DNA of 44,843 nucleotides from Neobacillus citreus (GCF_018343545.2 NZ_JAGYPE020000022.1:1-44843), one strand, 5' to 3'; shown: positions 34,711 through 43,135, numbered from the stretch's first letter. A program made the numbers and translations. The notes: a model not told the origin generated them from the letters alone.

Positions 34711-34732
34711 TGTGAATGTAAAAATATTCACA
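34711..34732. promoter_or_regulatory. TGTGAAT-N8-ATTCACA operator candidate
   Basis: A perfect 7-bp inverted repeat, TGTGAAT (34711-34717) and ATTCACA (34726-34732), ends 9 bp upstream of the -35 of the cytochrome promoter. Read in reverse, the right half gives ATTTGTGAAT, which fits my recollection of the ResD-type TTTGTGAAT box. The N8 spacing does not fit Rex (N6) or Fnr (TGTGA-N6-TCACA). Confidence 0.5.
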
Positions 34733-34741
34733 AATTGTACA

Positions 34742-34770
34742 TTGGATTCTCCTTTTTAATGTAAGATACT
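34742..34770 (+). promoter_or_regulatory. SigA-like promoter of the cytochrome operon
   Basis: TTGGAT (34742-34747) and GATACT (34765-34770) are 17 bp apart, about 66 bp before the first start codon. The imperfect -35 beside an operator suggests activator-assisted transcription. Confidence 0.45.
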
Positions 34771-34835
34771 ACCTTTAGAGAGGTAGCAATGGAAAATAAA
34801 TAGAGAACCAATCAAATATGGGAAGGGTGAGGAAA

Positions 34836-36254
34836 ATGGCCTTTTGGGGGAAAAAGAAAAAAGAAACCGATCCCGATGCAAGAGAAGATAGAAAAAAGGT
34901 GGGCCTATTTCGCAGACTTTGGCAAAAAGTCAGAAACATAGATTGGAAGGATCCGGTCACAAGATGGAAAGTCATGTTCATTTCACTAATAGGCTTGATT
35001 GTAATTGGAGGCGGCAGCTATGGTGCACTGGCCATCACCAACTCGCCGGCGTTCTGCTCGAGCTGTCACGAAATGGCACCAGAATACTCAACCTTTACGG
35101 CCAGTGCTCACAATAACATCACGTGTGTCCAGTGCCATATCAAGCCGGGCACCATCAACATGCTGACTCACAAAGTTAAGTCGTTGAAAGAAGTTTACTA
35201 TCACGTTACCGGGGTGCCGGAACAGATTGTCCAAACAGAAGATGAGGTTGTTTCGAACGAGAACTGTATGCAGTGTCACTCCAAAAACCGCCTTGTCACC
35301 GCATCTGGTGACCTAAAGGTTAATCACAAAGGGCATATTGAAGAAGGTATTCCATGTATCTCCTGCCATGCCGGTGTCGTTCACGCCAAGATGGCAGCCC
35401 GCGGTATTAATACTGAAGAAGTTCGCGGTGAGTATACGAAAGAAACAGCTGAAAAAATCATGGAAAAGAAATACTTGCGCCCGAACATGGGTACCTGTAT
35501 CGATTGCCATGACAAAGTGAACAATGGCGAAAAGCCTTGGAAGGACGTCGCTTATCTAGTTCCGCCAAACCCGGAGGAAGTGGAGAAAAAGATTGATGAA
35601 AGCAAAAAAGAAGGAGTCAGCGAGCCTGTAGCAACCGAAACAAAAACGGAATCAGCTGTAGAAGGAACAGCCGGAAGTGGCACAGCTGAAGACTTAGCTA
35701 AGGTACATGAAGAAAAGACTCAGGATCTCATTTTACAAGCCATTGGAAAGCAGCAAAAGGACGTTAAGATTTCCATGGCATGTGAAACGTGTCATAGAAA
35801 AGTTAAGGTTCCTAAGAGCCACAAAGAGGAAGGATGGAATCAGGCACACGGAGGTACTGCTATTCAAGAACTCGACAAATGCGTGAACTGTCACCAGGAT
35901 TCCAAATGGATTAGAGAAATTCCTAAAGAAGACATCATTTCCTTGCTAAAAATGAAAAGTGCTGAAAATAGCAGCCATAAATATACGGCAAACCTAACTG
36001 TCGTAAAAGACCAGTCTCGGGTTAATAATTTCTGCAGTGCTTGTCACGGCAAGCGTCCTGCAGGACACATAGAAAGCGATCAATGGTTAACAGCACACGC
36101 AAGCAAAGCCAAAACAGCAGACCAAAAAGCCGAATGCTTTGTCTGCCACGACCGTGAAAAGCCAGTAGAAGGTTCAACAACAGTAAAAGCGCCAACAGAT
36201 GTCTATTGCCAATACTGCCACAGAACCGGCTTTAAAGACGATGTGAAAAACTAG
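34836..36254 (+). CDS. Membrane-anchored decahaem cytochrome c, NapC/NirT type
   Basis: About 472 residues. A Lys-rich cytoplasmic N-terminus, one membrane span (about 45-66), then ten CxxCH motifs: C-S-S-C-H-E-M (Cys74), C-V-Q-C-H, C-M-Q-C-H, C-I-S-C-H, C-I-D-C-H, C-E-T-C-H, C-V-N-C-H, C-S-A-C-H, C-F-V-C-H and C-Q-Y-C-H. The first four with C-x-x-C-H-E-M match the NapC/NrfH quinol dehydrogenase layout. A Glu/Thr/Ala-rich hinge (about 245-300) separates the remaining haems. It probably takes electrons from menaquinol and passes them outward. GGGTGAGG precedes the ATG at 34836; the ATG at 34818 is less likely. First gene of an operon of at least five. Confidence 0.92.
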   Translation: MAFWGKKKKETDPDAREDRKKVGLFRRLWQKVRNIDWKDPVTRWKVMFISLIGLIVIGGGSYGALAITNSPAFCSSCHEMAPEYSTFTASAHNNITCVQCHIKPGTINMLTHKVKSLKEVYYHVTGVPEQIVQTEDEVVSNENCMQCHSKNRLVTASGDLKVNHKGHIEEGIPCISCHAGVVHAKMAARGINTEEVRGEYTKETAEKIMEKKYLRPNMGTCIDCHDKVNNGEKPWKDVAYLVPPNPEEVEKKIDESKKEGVSEPVATETKTESAVEGTAGSGTAEDLAKVHEEKTQDLILQAIGKQQKDVKISMACETCHRKVKVPKSHKEEGWNQAHGGTAIQELDKCVNCHQDSKWIREIPKEDIISLLKMKSAENSSHKYTANLTVVKDQSRVNNFCSACHGKRPAGHIESDQWLTAHASKAKTADQKAECFVCHDREKPVEGSTTVKAPTDVYCQYCHRTGFKDDVKN

Positions 36255-36282
36255 AAAACCCTAAAATAGGAGGGACTTGATT

Positions 36283-37449
36283 ATGGAAGAGGAGCGTAAT
36301 GAGCTGCCGGCCCCTCCCAAGTTTCGCTATAAGCTATTCAAATATGCAACGTTAACGGTGTTGTTTCTGGCCGTCTTCCTTGGACTCGGCTTTACGGGGC
36401 TGAAGGCAACATCGTCTTCAAAGTTTTGTGCTTCCTGCCATGAGATGAAGCCTGAGGTTTATACGTGGCAAGCCTCCACGCACAGTGAGGTGGATTGCAC
36501 TAACTGCCATACTGATCCTGTGTTTAAGAAACTGGCGAAGGATAAGTCTAAAGATTTGGTCGAGCAGCTAAAAAATCATTCCTCTGGAACATCTGCAACG
36601 CCAATTAGAATGCCAAAAGAAGTTCCAGATAGTGCTTGTAAAGCATGCCATGATATGAGCAAACGTCAAGTAACTGCTTCAGGGGATATAATCATTCCTC
36701 ATGATAAGCATATGGAAAAGGAAATTGAATGTACTCAGTGTCATAGCGGAATTGCCCATGGGAAAATTGCTGATCGAAAAATGACCTACCAGACAGATTT
36801 GGAAAAATGGGCTCAAGAAACCGGAAAAGTGGCCATGTCAGAAATGAAATTTATTCGCCCTGATATGGATACCTGTATGGAATGCCATAAAGCAAGGAAA
36901 ATATCAACTGAATGTAAAACATGCCATTCAACTGGAATGGTACCTAAAAGTCATAAAAATGATGAATTTGCAATAAAAACACACGGGGTCCTTGCAAGTA
37001 AGGAATTAAATAAATGTAATCAGTGCCACAAGTATATGTCAAAAGACAAATTAGAAGGTTTTGAAGAAGTCTCGGTACTCAATAAATATCTTTCAACAAA
37101 TAGTCAATCAACCCAAAAGAACCAATATGACTATGCGAAAGAAAATACATTTTGTTCCGACTGTCACAGCAAACGTCCAGCAAGCCATGAAAGTGGATTT
37201 ATTAGCCAGCACGGGGAATTGGCGAATAAAAACCAAAATATATGTAAGGCATGTCACAACATTCAGCAAACTTCTACACCAAATAAAAATAAAGTGAATT
37301 GTTCTTCATGTCATCAAAGTTCACATAGTAAAAATAATCCAAGATGGCGGGGAAATCATAAAATTCCTATTGCTCCAGATCAAAAGCCTTCTGATTATTG
37401 CTACACTTGTCACGTAAAAGATAGATGTACAAGCTGTCATAAGAATTAA
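36283..37449 (+). CDS. Membrane-anchored dodecahaem cytochrome c, NapC/NirT-like
   Basis: About 388 residues. One membrane span (about 22-45), then twelve CxxCH motifs: C-A-S-C-H-E-M, C-T-N-C-H, C-K-A-C-H, C-T-Q-C-H, C-M-E-C-H, C-K-T-C-H, C-N-Q-C-H, C-S-D-C-H, C-K-A-C-H, C-S-S-C-H, C-Y-T-C-H and C-T-S-C-H at the C-terminus. The first haem site again has C-H-E-M-K-P-E, as in NapC-type proteins, so it is a diverged paralogue of the gene just upstream. The haem density is high, about one per 32 residues. TAGGAGGG sets the ATG at 36283. A second relay on the outer face of the membrane is inferred. Confidence 0.92.
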   Translation: MEEERNELPAPPKFRYKLFKYATLTVLFLAVFLGLGFTGLKATSSSKFCASCHEMKPEVYTWQASTHSEVDCTNCHTDPVFKKLAKDKSKDLVEQLKNHSSGTSATPIRMPKEVPDSACKACHDMSKRQVTASGDIIIPHDKHMEKEIECTQCHSGIAHGKIADRKMTYQTDLEKWAQETGKVAMSEMKFIRPDMDTCMECHKARKISTECKTCHSTGMVPKSHKNDEFAIKTHGVLASKELNKCNQCHKYMSKDKLEGFEEVSVLNKYLSTNSQSTQKNQYDYAKENTFCSDCHSKRPASHESGFISQHGELANKNQNICKACHNIQQTSTPNKNKVNCSSCHQSSHSKNNPRWRGNHKIPIAPDQKPSDYCYTCHVKDRCTSCHKN

Positions 37450-37534
37450 GAATTCATTTAAATGCTTATCATTCTGCAAAATAGGAATCTTTGGTATCTT
37501 TCAAGGATTTCAAAAGAATTAGGAGGATATTTTT

Positions 37535-38245
37535 ATGGAAGCACAGGAGCTACCAATCACCAATGAACACCAATCACGCACTGAAAAATCTAATAAAAAA
37601 ACGGGACGCTTCACTAAACTTCAAGTTTTTCTAATATTATTTGCAACCTTAATTGCTTGCTTAGTTGGGGGCTATTATATTAGCGATAAGTATTTATGGC
37701 CAAATGCCGATGAGCAGCGGTTAATTGATCAATTGAATTATTACAAAAAATCAGTAGATACCAAACCTAATGATCCAGAAAATCGGGTTAACTTGGGCTA
37801 TACGTATTATCTAACAGGTGACAATAAAGAAGCTATTAAACAATTAAAAACAGCAATCGACCTTGATAAGAACTATTTTGGGGCTTACTTTAACCTTGGT
37901 CTTGTGTATCTTGATGAAAACCGTAATAACGATGCTCTAATACAGGCTCAAAAGACAGTTGAACTAGCTCCCAAAAATTATAAAAGCAATTTATTAGAAG
38001 GAATGGTATTTCGTAAACTAAAAATGTATGATGAGTCTCTCAAATCCCTGCAACAGGCTCTTACACTGAGCCCAACCAACACAGATATCATTAATGAAAT
38101 TGCAAAGTTATCAGAAGATCAGGGTAAATACGATGAAGCAGAAAAACTTTATAAAGAGGCGCTAAGTTATGATCCACTTTATAAACCGGCATCGGAAGGT
38201 TTAAAGAAGCTCGCTGCAAAAAATAAAACAAAGGACAACAAATAG
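37535..38245 (+). CDS. Membrane-anchored TPR protein
   Basis: 236 residues. A basic cytoplasmic N-terminus, one membrane span (about 28-50), then four or more tetratricopeptide repeats (about 75-225; N-L-G-Y-T-Y-Y-L-T-G-D-N-K-E-A-I-K and N-L-G-L-V-Y-L-D-E-N are typical). The domain should face outside, where it could hold or assemble the neighbouring cytochromes. TPR proteins do similar work in cytochrome c maturation (NrfG/CcmI-like), so an assembly factor is a fair guess but unproven. AGGAGGAT precedes the ATG. The gap to the next gene is 17 bp, so they are cotranscribed. Confidence 0.85.
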   Translation: MEAQELPITNEHQSRTEKSNKKTGRFTKLQVFLILFATLIACLVGGYYISDKYLWPNADEQRLIDQLNYYKKSVDTKPNDPENRVNLGYTYYLTGDNKEAIKQLKTAIDLDKNYFGAYFNLGLVYLDENRNNDALIQAQKTVELAPKNYKSNLLEGMVFRKLKMYDESLKSLQQALTLSPTNTDIINEIAKLSEDQGKYDEAEKLYKEALSYDPLYKPASEGLKKLAAKNKTKDNK

Positions 38246-38262
38246 AAGGGGGTGACTTTAAC

Positions 38263-39234
38263 TTGAAAACGAAGACTTTAATTCTATCTATGTGCACTAT
38301 TGTCCTGCTTTCTGTTGCCTTTTTTGGAGCCATCTATTTTTTAAATTTACAAAACAAACTAAAACCATACGTTGCATCAGTGGACACGGGTGGACCTCCA
38401 GAATTTACTCAATCTTTTTATGGTGATTTTGATGCACCTCTTATTAAACCTATGGATGTAGCAAAAGTTAATGACTATATATATGTTAGTGATTCAACCG
38501 GGAAAAAAATCCAAGTGTTTGACCAAGGCGGTACACCTGTCTTTAAGTTTGGGAACGCAGGAAACAAAGAAGGACAGTTTAACTTTCCATACGGGATAGC
38601 TGGCGATAGTAAGGGGAATATTTATGTAGCCGATCTTTATAATGGCAACATCTCCATATTTGATACAAAAGGAAAGTTCATTAGTTACTTCAAGGAAAAG
38701 GATGAAGAACATAAAGTCATCACATCGCCTGGTGGATTACGTATTTTTAAAGACAAGTTATACGTAACCGATATCAAACAAAATAAAGTGTACATCTTTA
38801 ATTTAAAAGGTGAAAAATTAATGGAAATTGGTGGACCAGGAAGTAAAGAAGGCCAGTTCATCGCTCCAAATGCTGTGACGATTGATAAGGACAATCATAT
38901 TTATGTTACAGATTCTGGGAACAATAGGTTGCAAGTATTTGATAAAAAGGGGAAATTTATACGGATAATAAATGGTTCAAAAGACGGAAAAGGAGATACT
39001 ATCTTATTGAATCCGAGGGGAGTTGCTGTCGATTCACAAGGAACTATTTATATTGTAAATAGTCTATCTCATAATATCTACGCATTTGACAAAAATGGGA
39101 AGCAAGAATTTGAACTAGGTGGAATGGGATCAGATAAAGATAAGCTTTATCTCCCAAATGGGCTATTTATTGACAATAGAGGTACTTTATTTGTTACTGA
39201 TACAGTAAATCAACGGATTTCAGAGTTTAATTAA
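38263..39234 (+). CDS. Membrane-anchored NHL-repeat six-bladed propeller protein
   Basis: 323 residues from a TTG start preceded by AAGGGGGTGA. An N-terminal span (about 5-27) anchors it outside the membrane. Six NHL-type repeats follow (about 60-320), each with a motif such as I-Y-V-S-D-S, I-Y-V-A-D-L, L-Y-V-T-D-I, I-Y-V-T-D-S-G-N-N-R-L-Q-V-F-D and L-F-V-T-D-T-V-N-Q-R-I. NHL propellers bind proteins, polysaccharides or small ligands and are rarely enzymes in this form. Its place between membrane cytochromes and exported cytochromes suggests a scaffold or contact role. Confidence 0.88.
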   Translation: MKTKTLILSMCTIVLLSVAFFGAIYFLNLQNKLKPYVASVDTGGPPEFTQSFYGDFDAPLIKPMDVAKVNDYIYVSDSTGKKIQVFDQGGTPVFKFGNAGNKEGQFNFPYGIAGDSKGNIYVADLYNGNISIFDTKGKFISYFKEKDEEHKVITSPGGLRIFKDKLYVTDIKQNKVYIFNLKGEKLMEIGGPGSKEGQFIAPNAVTIDKDNHIYVTDSGNNRLQVFDKKGKFIRIINGSKDGKGDTILLNPRGVAVDSQGTIYIVNSLSHNIYAFDKNGKQEFELGGMGSDKDKLYLPNGLFIDNRGTLFVTDTVNQRISEFN

Positions 39235-39343
39235 TAATCTCTTTACCTTTAAGGAGGTGGTGCATCAAAGAAAGGTTAATTGTATCGTTTTACTTAAAAG
39301 CTGTATAAAAAAAGAGAGAGGTAAAAATGGGAGGTTTTTAGAA

Positions 39344-40681
39344 ATGAGAAAGCTACGGGTTGGTTTATCTACCATCATGATGCTAGTTTTAGTTGGTCTA
39401 TTTAGCATCGTAGCATCTGCAGCACCATCACCAAACGCTGGTATTCCAGTTGTTACTTCTAGTAATTCCGTTTTAGATGGTCAAGATTATACACTTACAT
39501 GGACTAAAGGAGGAAGCAACGCTGTTACAAATTACTTTATTAAATGGGATAATGGAAATGTAGAAACATTAGACCCTACTATACTTTCATACACAGTGGT
39601 AAAACCAGCACTTGGGAAACACTACTATGAAATCTGGGCAACAAATACTTATGGTGATTCACAACATTATAGAGGCACTGTAGAAGTGGTCAGTGACATT
39701 TCCGCTACAATGGTCCGACCAGAAACTGCTACTATTGGTAACGATGGTACTGCAATGACACATCGCACACACGGAAATTTCCAAAACAACACTGCCTCTT
39801 GTGCAAACTGCCATAGTGCACACAACGGCGAAGACACTTACTTATTAAAATACAAAAACACAGAATTAAGCATGTGTATGTCTTGTCATGACGGAACAAT
39901 GGGCTTTTATAACGTTGAAGTAGCAAGCTCAGCAGGTATTTTCGACTTCGATGGATCGCACAAAAGTTCTTCTTTGCATAATGTAGACGATAGTGTTGCA
40001 GTCAGTGCAGCACCTGGTGCTTTTAAAAATGTTTCGACCAGTGAATTAGAATGTTCCAGCTGTCATAACCCGCACGGTTCCGCAAACGACCGTTTATTAA
40101 CTGTTGCAATTCCAACTGGATCAACAAATGTAACATTGACAGATCTTGGGGGCGGTAAACAAATTGGTCTTAACTTAGTTGAAGACCCTGCTTATACTGC
40201 TTTCAACGCCACCACCGGAACAAATGGAATTAAAATCACAAAAGCAAAAGGTGCTACTACAAGTACGGAAATTACAAACTTTTCTAATTTCTGTGCTACT
40301 TGCCACGATGCTTATTTAACTAGTAGAGCTACTGCAAAACTTGACGGCCATGGATACTCACATACTACCAACAGCGGCTCTGCTGGTAGAAACTGTGCAT
40401 CTTGTCACTACTCACATGGTACGGATATTACTACAATGAAAGACTCTGCTGGTTATACAATTGCTGATTATATGAAGCCAGTAGACCAAGGTGGAAAAGG
40501 CTGGGATCAAGCAAAAGCTGAAGCATATATGGAAAACGTAACTCGTATTAATGGTGGAACCGTGGCTGACTCAGCACTTAAGAAATACACCAATAATGCT
40601 GTATGTGTAGCTTGTCACGCTAAAGATGTAGTTACTGCTCCAGTAACTGGCGGAGACTTTAACGGTAAACCTGCAAAATAA
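39344..40681 (+). CDS. Exported hexahaem doubled-CxxCH cytochrome c with Fn3-like domain
   Basis: About 445 residues. A signal peptide ends near I-V-A-S-A-A-P. A beta-sandwich Fn3-like domain (about 35-120) precedes six CxxCH motifs: C-A-N-C-H-S-A-H, C-M-S-C-H-D-G, C-S-S-C-H-N-P-H, C-A-T-C-H-D-A, C-A-S-C-H-Y-S-H and C-V-A-C-H. The C-x-x-C-H-x-x-H and C-H-D-G pairs define the doubled-CxxCH family. No LPxTG, S-layer or lipobox anchor is seen, so surface retention is unclear. GGGAGG at 39329 sets the ATG at 39344. A stronger AAGGAGGTGG at 39251 lies in front of an in-frame GTG whose use would bury the signal peptide about 28 residues in; I reject that start. Last gene of the operon. Confidence 0.9.
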   Translation: MRKLRVGLSTIMMLVLVGLFSIVASAAPSPNAGIPVVTSSNSVLDGQDYTLTWTKGGSNAVTNYFIKWDNGNVETLDPTILSYTVVKPALGKHYYEIWATNTYGDSQHYRGTVEVVSDISATMVRPETATIGNDGTAMTHRTHGNFQNNTASCANCHSAHNGEDTYLLKYKNTELSMCMSCHDGTMGFYNVEVASSAGIFDFDGSHKSSSLHNVDDSVAVSAAPGAFKNVSTSELECSSCHNPHGSANDRLLTVAIPTGSTNVTLTDLGGGKQIGLNLVEDPAYTAFNATTGTNGIKITKAKGATTSTEITNFSNFCATCHDAYLTSRATAKLDGHGYSHTTNSGSAGRNCASCHYSHGTDITTMKDSAGYTIADYMKPVDQGGKGWDQAKAEAYMENVTRINGGTVADSALKKYTNNAVCVACHAKDVVTAPVTGGDFNGKPAK

Positions 40682-40683
40682 AA

Positions 40684-40780
40684 AGCCAACAAATAGCCCC
40701 ACTATTTGTTAGCTCGGAATGGAATATTTAAACTGAAGGATAACAGTTTACTACGGTAGGCTGTTATCTTATTTTTATTT
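40684..40780 (+). terminator. Tandem terminator after the hexahaem gene
   Basis: A 13-bp stem (40684-40696 with 40702-40714, one mismatch) lacks a T run. A second stem, GATAACAG (40739-40746) with CTGTTATC (40761-40768), is followed by TTATTTTTATTT and is the likelier terminator. Confidence 0.7.
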
Positions 40781-40788
40781 AAACAAAT

Positions 40789-40843
40789 GTTCACAAACTT
40801 GTCAACAATACATTTCACCAATTTGTCAAGCTTTATTCACAGT
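40789..40843. promoter_or_regulatory. Three TTCAC-type boxes upstream of the octahaem gene
   Basis: GTTCACAAA (40789), TTTCACCAA (40813) and ATTCACAGT (40835) lie 24 and 22 bp apart. In reverse complement they read TTTGTGAAC, TTGGTGAAA and ACTGTGAAT. They resemble the box in front of the first cytochrome operon and are spaced at about two helical turns, as for cooperative binding of an activator. Confidence 0.4.
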
Positions 40844-40850
40844 TTCGCTA

Positions 40851-40880
40851 TTCAATTAACATTCCTTTTAAAAGTATAAT
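40851..40880 (+). promoter_or_regulatory. Promoter candidate of the octahaem gene
   Basis: A consensus TATAAT at 40875-40880 lies about 100 bp before the start codon. The -35 (TTCAAT, 18 bp upstream) is poor, and the boxes at 40789-40843 lie just upstream. Confidence 0.45.
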
Positions 40881-40980
40881 AAGAATGTAGATATTAAGAT
40901 TTAATTATTGCTATATTTAAAAACTTAACAACCATTGTTTAATTTATTTATAAAGCTTACATAAAAAGGAATGGCTGATT

Positions 40981-43101
40981 ATGAACTCATTAAAAATAAG
41001 TAAGCATAAATATTTAATTTTTTTTATATTGCTGCTTTTTAATCTTACAACCCTAACTTCCCTTAATGTCGTAGCCGCTGAACCGGACCCAAGTACAATT
41101 CCCCCAAACATTATTGTGAAAAATATTAATGTAAATGCTGATGGAACAGTAACTATCAAAGGATTAGTATCGGATAACCTGACAATTCCCGAAAGTATTA
41201 AAATGAAATTAGTGTATCTGGATGCAAATCAACTCGAGAATGATTTAGGGTCAATTACTCCAGACTCCACTGGTTTATGGTCGATAAATACAACCTTTAC
41301 TGAAAACTTTAATAAATATTTTATAATAGCAACAGATGGAGATTCTAATGAAGAAAAAATACCCGTTCCTACTCCTCCAACTATCATTGTAAAGGATATT
41401 AAAAAAAATGCTGATGGTACTACCACTATAAATGGGGAAGTATCGGATAACCTGACAACTGCTGAGAATATAGAAATGAAATTAGTGTATCTCGATGCAG
41501 ATCGTCACGAAAATGATTTAGGACAAATAACTCCAGATTCTAATGGTTCATGGTCGATTACTAGAACCTTTCCAGATAAACTTAACAGATATTTTCTAGT
41601 GGCAACAGATAAATCTAGTATTGAAAATGAAGAGCCAAATAACACAACAATATTTGTTCAACGTCCATATGTTACTTCTATAAAGGTAACGGTATTAAAT
41701 TATAGACATAAAATAATTGAGAATGGCATAAGCAAAGATAGAGATGAAACTATGGAAATGGATCTCATTTATAAGAATGAAATGACTAGAGTAGTGCTAG
41801 ATCCAACAATAGCAATTGATTTTAGCGATGGAGTACCAGCAAATATAAATAACCTAATTTATTTATTTGATAAAAGTGGAATGGTAGATAGTGTAACTCC
41901 AACAAAATCGAATAATCAATTAATGCTAAATTTCCATAACCTTAAACCAAGTACAACATATTACTTAATGTTCAATCCAAGTTTAATTTCAGAAAAATAC
42001 AAAGATAATTCGGGGATATTTGTTGATGATAATGGCAATGCTTTTTTTCCGGTGATTAAAAAATTTACAACAGTAAGTGAAACTGTAAAATCTACTGCCA
42101 TTGATGAAACGATGGCGGAAATACCAAATCAGCCTCATGGCTTTTATTCGAATAATGTTAGTACTTGTTCAAACTGTCATAGTACGCATAATGGAGATAG
42201 TCCAAGTTTGGATACACCGAAATCTGACTATATGGATAAAGCAAAAGAAAATAGTTATTGTATGGCTTGTCATGATGGAACGCTTGCAGCTCCAATGCCG
42301 GAAAATCTTGATACGAATAATGGCGACATTAAATCTAAACATGATGCTATAGATACCCCGGAACATTCATCAAGTGCAGGTTCATGTATAACATGCCATA
42401 ACCCGCATATAACCTGGAGTGAGGATAATCCGACTCTTTTAAAGGACCATTTTGTTTATACAAAGGATAATGGCTCTAAAATAGATAGCCTAGAAGTTAA
42501 CTGTGATACCTGTCATAAAGACAATGCTGTAAGTGAAGTTCCCGATTATCATGACAATTCAGTTAGAGAGGTTCTTTCGTACAAAAAAGACACAACGGCT
42601 GATGGTCAAAGTGGCAATTACTCATTATGTCTGCGTTGTCATAATGGTGTTAAGGCATCGGATATAAAACAATACTATGAAGATCAAAATGGTGTAATTG
42701 AATCCGGACATAGTATTATCGCGATCAATGGTAGCAAGTTACGTGGAAACATTCCATGTTCTGTGTGTCACGAAACACATGCATCTACCAATCTAAAGCT
42801 TTTGAAATCTACACTAGGTCATGAGAATCAGGATAGTGAAGCATTTTCATTTACAACTGGTAATTGGGACGAAAATAATGAACGAGTATTTTGTATGAAA
42901 TGTCACAACGGCAAAACCTCAATTTATGGAGTAAAAGCACTGGACCCTCTTCAATCACCTGGACATTCACTGATGGAAAAATGCTCAGATTGTCATGGTG
43001 GAGAAAGTAATTCCTTTTTGGAAGCAGCACATGCGCCCCAAATAGACCCAACCAAAACTCATAGCTTAACGCAAACAGAAAGCCCTTCGCCAACTCAATA
43101 A
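40981..43101 (+). CDS. Exported octahaem doubled-CxxCH cytochrome c with Ig-like repeats
   Basis: 706 residues. Signal peptide to about residue 35 (S-L-N-V-V-A-A-E). Two tandem Ig-like repeats of about 92 residues follow (P-P-N-I-I-V-K-N-I and P-P-T-I-I-V-K-D-I, each with K-L-V-Y-L-D-A). A third beta-sandwich domain comes next (about 240-365). The C-terminal half has eight CxxCH motifs: C-S-N-C-H-S-T-H, C-M-A-C-H-D-G, C-I-T-C-H-N-P-H, C-D-T-C-H, C-L-R-C-H-N-G, C-S-V-C-H-E-T-H, C-M-K-C-H-N-G and C-S-D-C-H-G-G. The first pair closely matches the hexahaem protein. Ig-like arms suit adhesion or stacking. AAAGGAATGG precedes the ATG; the gene has its own promoter and terminator. Confidence 0.9.
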   Translation: MNSLKISKHKYLIFFILLLFNLTTLTSLNVVAAEPDPSTIPPNIIVKNINVNADGTVTIKGLVSDNLTIPESIKMKLVYLDANQLENDLGSITPDSTGLWSINTTFTENFNKYFIIATDGDSNEEKIPVPTPPTIIVKDIKKNADGTTTINGEVSDNLTTAENIEMKLVYLDADRHENDLGQITPDSNGSWSITRTFPDKLNRYFLVATDKSSIENEEPNNTTIFVQRPYVTSIKVTVLNYRHKIIENGISKDRDETMEMDLIYKNEMTRVVLDPTIAIDFSDGVPANINNLIYLFDKSGMVDSVTPTKSNNQLMLNFHNLKPSTTYYLMFNPSLISEKYKDNSGIFVDDNGNAFFPVIKKFTTVSETVKSTAIDETMAEIPNQPHGFYSNNVSTCSNCHSTHNGDSPSLDTPKSDYMDKAKENSYCMACHDGTLAAPMPENLDTNNGDIKSKHDAIDTPEHSSSAGSCITCHNPHITWSEDNPTLLKDHFVYTKDNGSKIDSLEVNCDTCHKDNAVSEVPDYHDNSVREVLSYKKDTTADGQSGNYSLCLRCHNGVKASDIKQYYEDQNGVIESGHSIIAINGSKLRGNIPCSVCHETHASTNLKLLKSTLGHENQDSEAFSFTTGNWDENNERVFCMKCHNGKTSIYGVKALDPLQSPGHSLMEKCSDCHGGESNSFLEAAHAPQIDPTKTHSLTQTESPSPTQ

Positions 43102-43128
43102 TTTGAGCCTGCGAAGGGCTTTAAAAAT
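43079..43128. terminator. Bidirectional terminator overlapping the end of the octahaem gene
   Basis: AAAGCCCTTCGC (43079-43090) pairs perfectly with GCGAAGGGCTTT (43111-43122), with an inner CTCAA/TTTGAG stem. The left arm encodes the last residues of the cytochrome. It separates it from the convergent TPR gene. Confidence 0.75.
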
Positions 43129-43135
43129 TTAAACT

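Larger units (their letters stand above)
34350..34835. other. Divergent intergenic region between secA and the cytochrome locus
   Basis: About 490 bp, very AT-rich. It contains TGTGAAAAATGTAT at 34533-34546, the palindrome at 34711-34732 and the promoter candidate at 34742-34770. A 72-codon ORF at 34541-34759 has no ribosome site and overlaps these elements, so I do not call it. Confidence 0.55.

Noticed and set aside
34711..34732. Rex or Fnr/Crp binding site
   Set aside because: Rex needs TTGTGA-N6-TCACAA and Fnr TGTGA-N6-TCACA; here the half-sites are TGTGAAT and ATTCACA with N8, so neither fits.
34541..34759. 72-codon ORF upstream of the cytochrome operon
   Set aside because: No ribosome site and it covers the likely operator and promoter.
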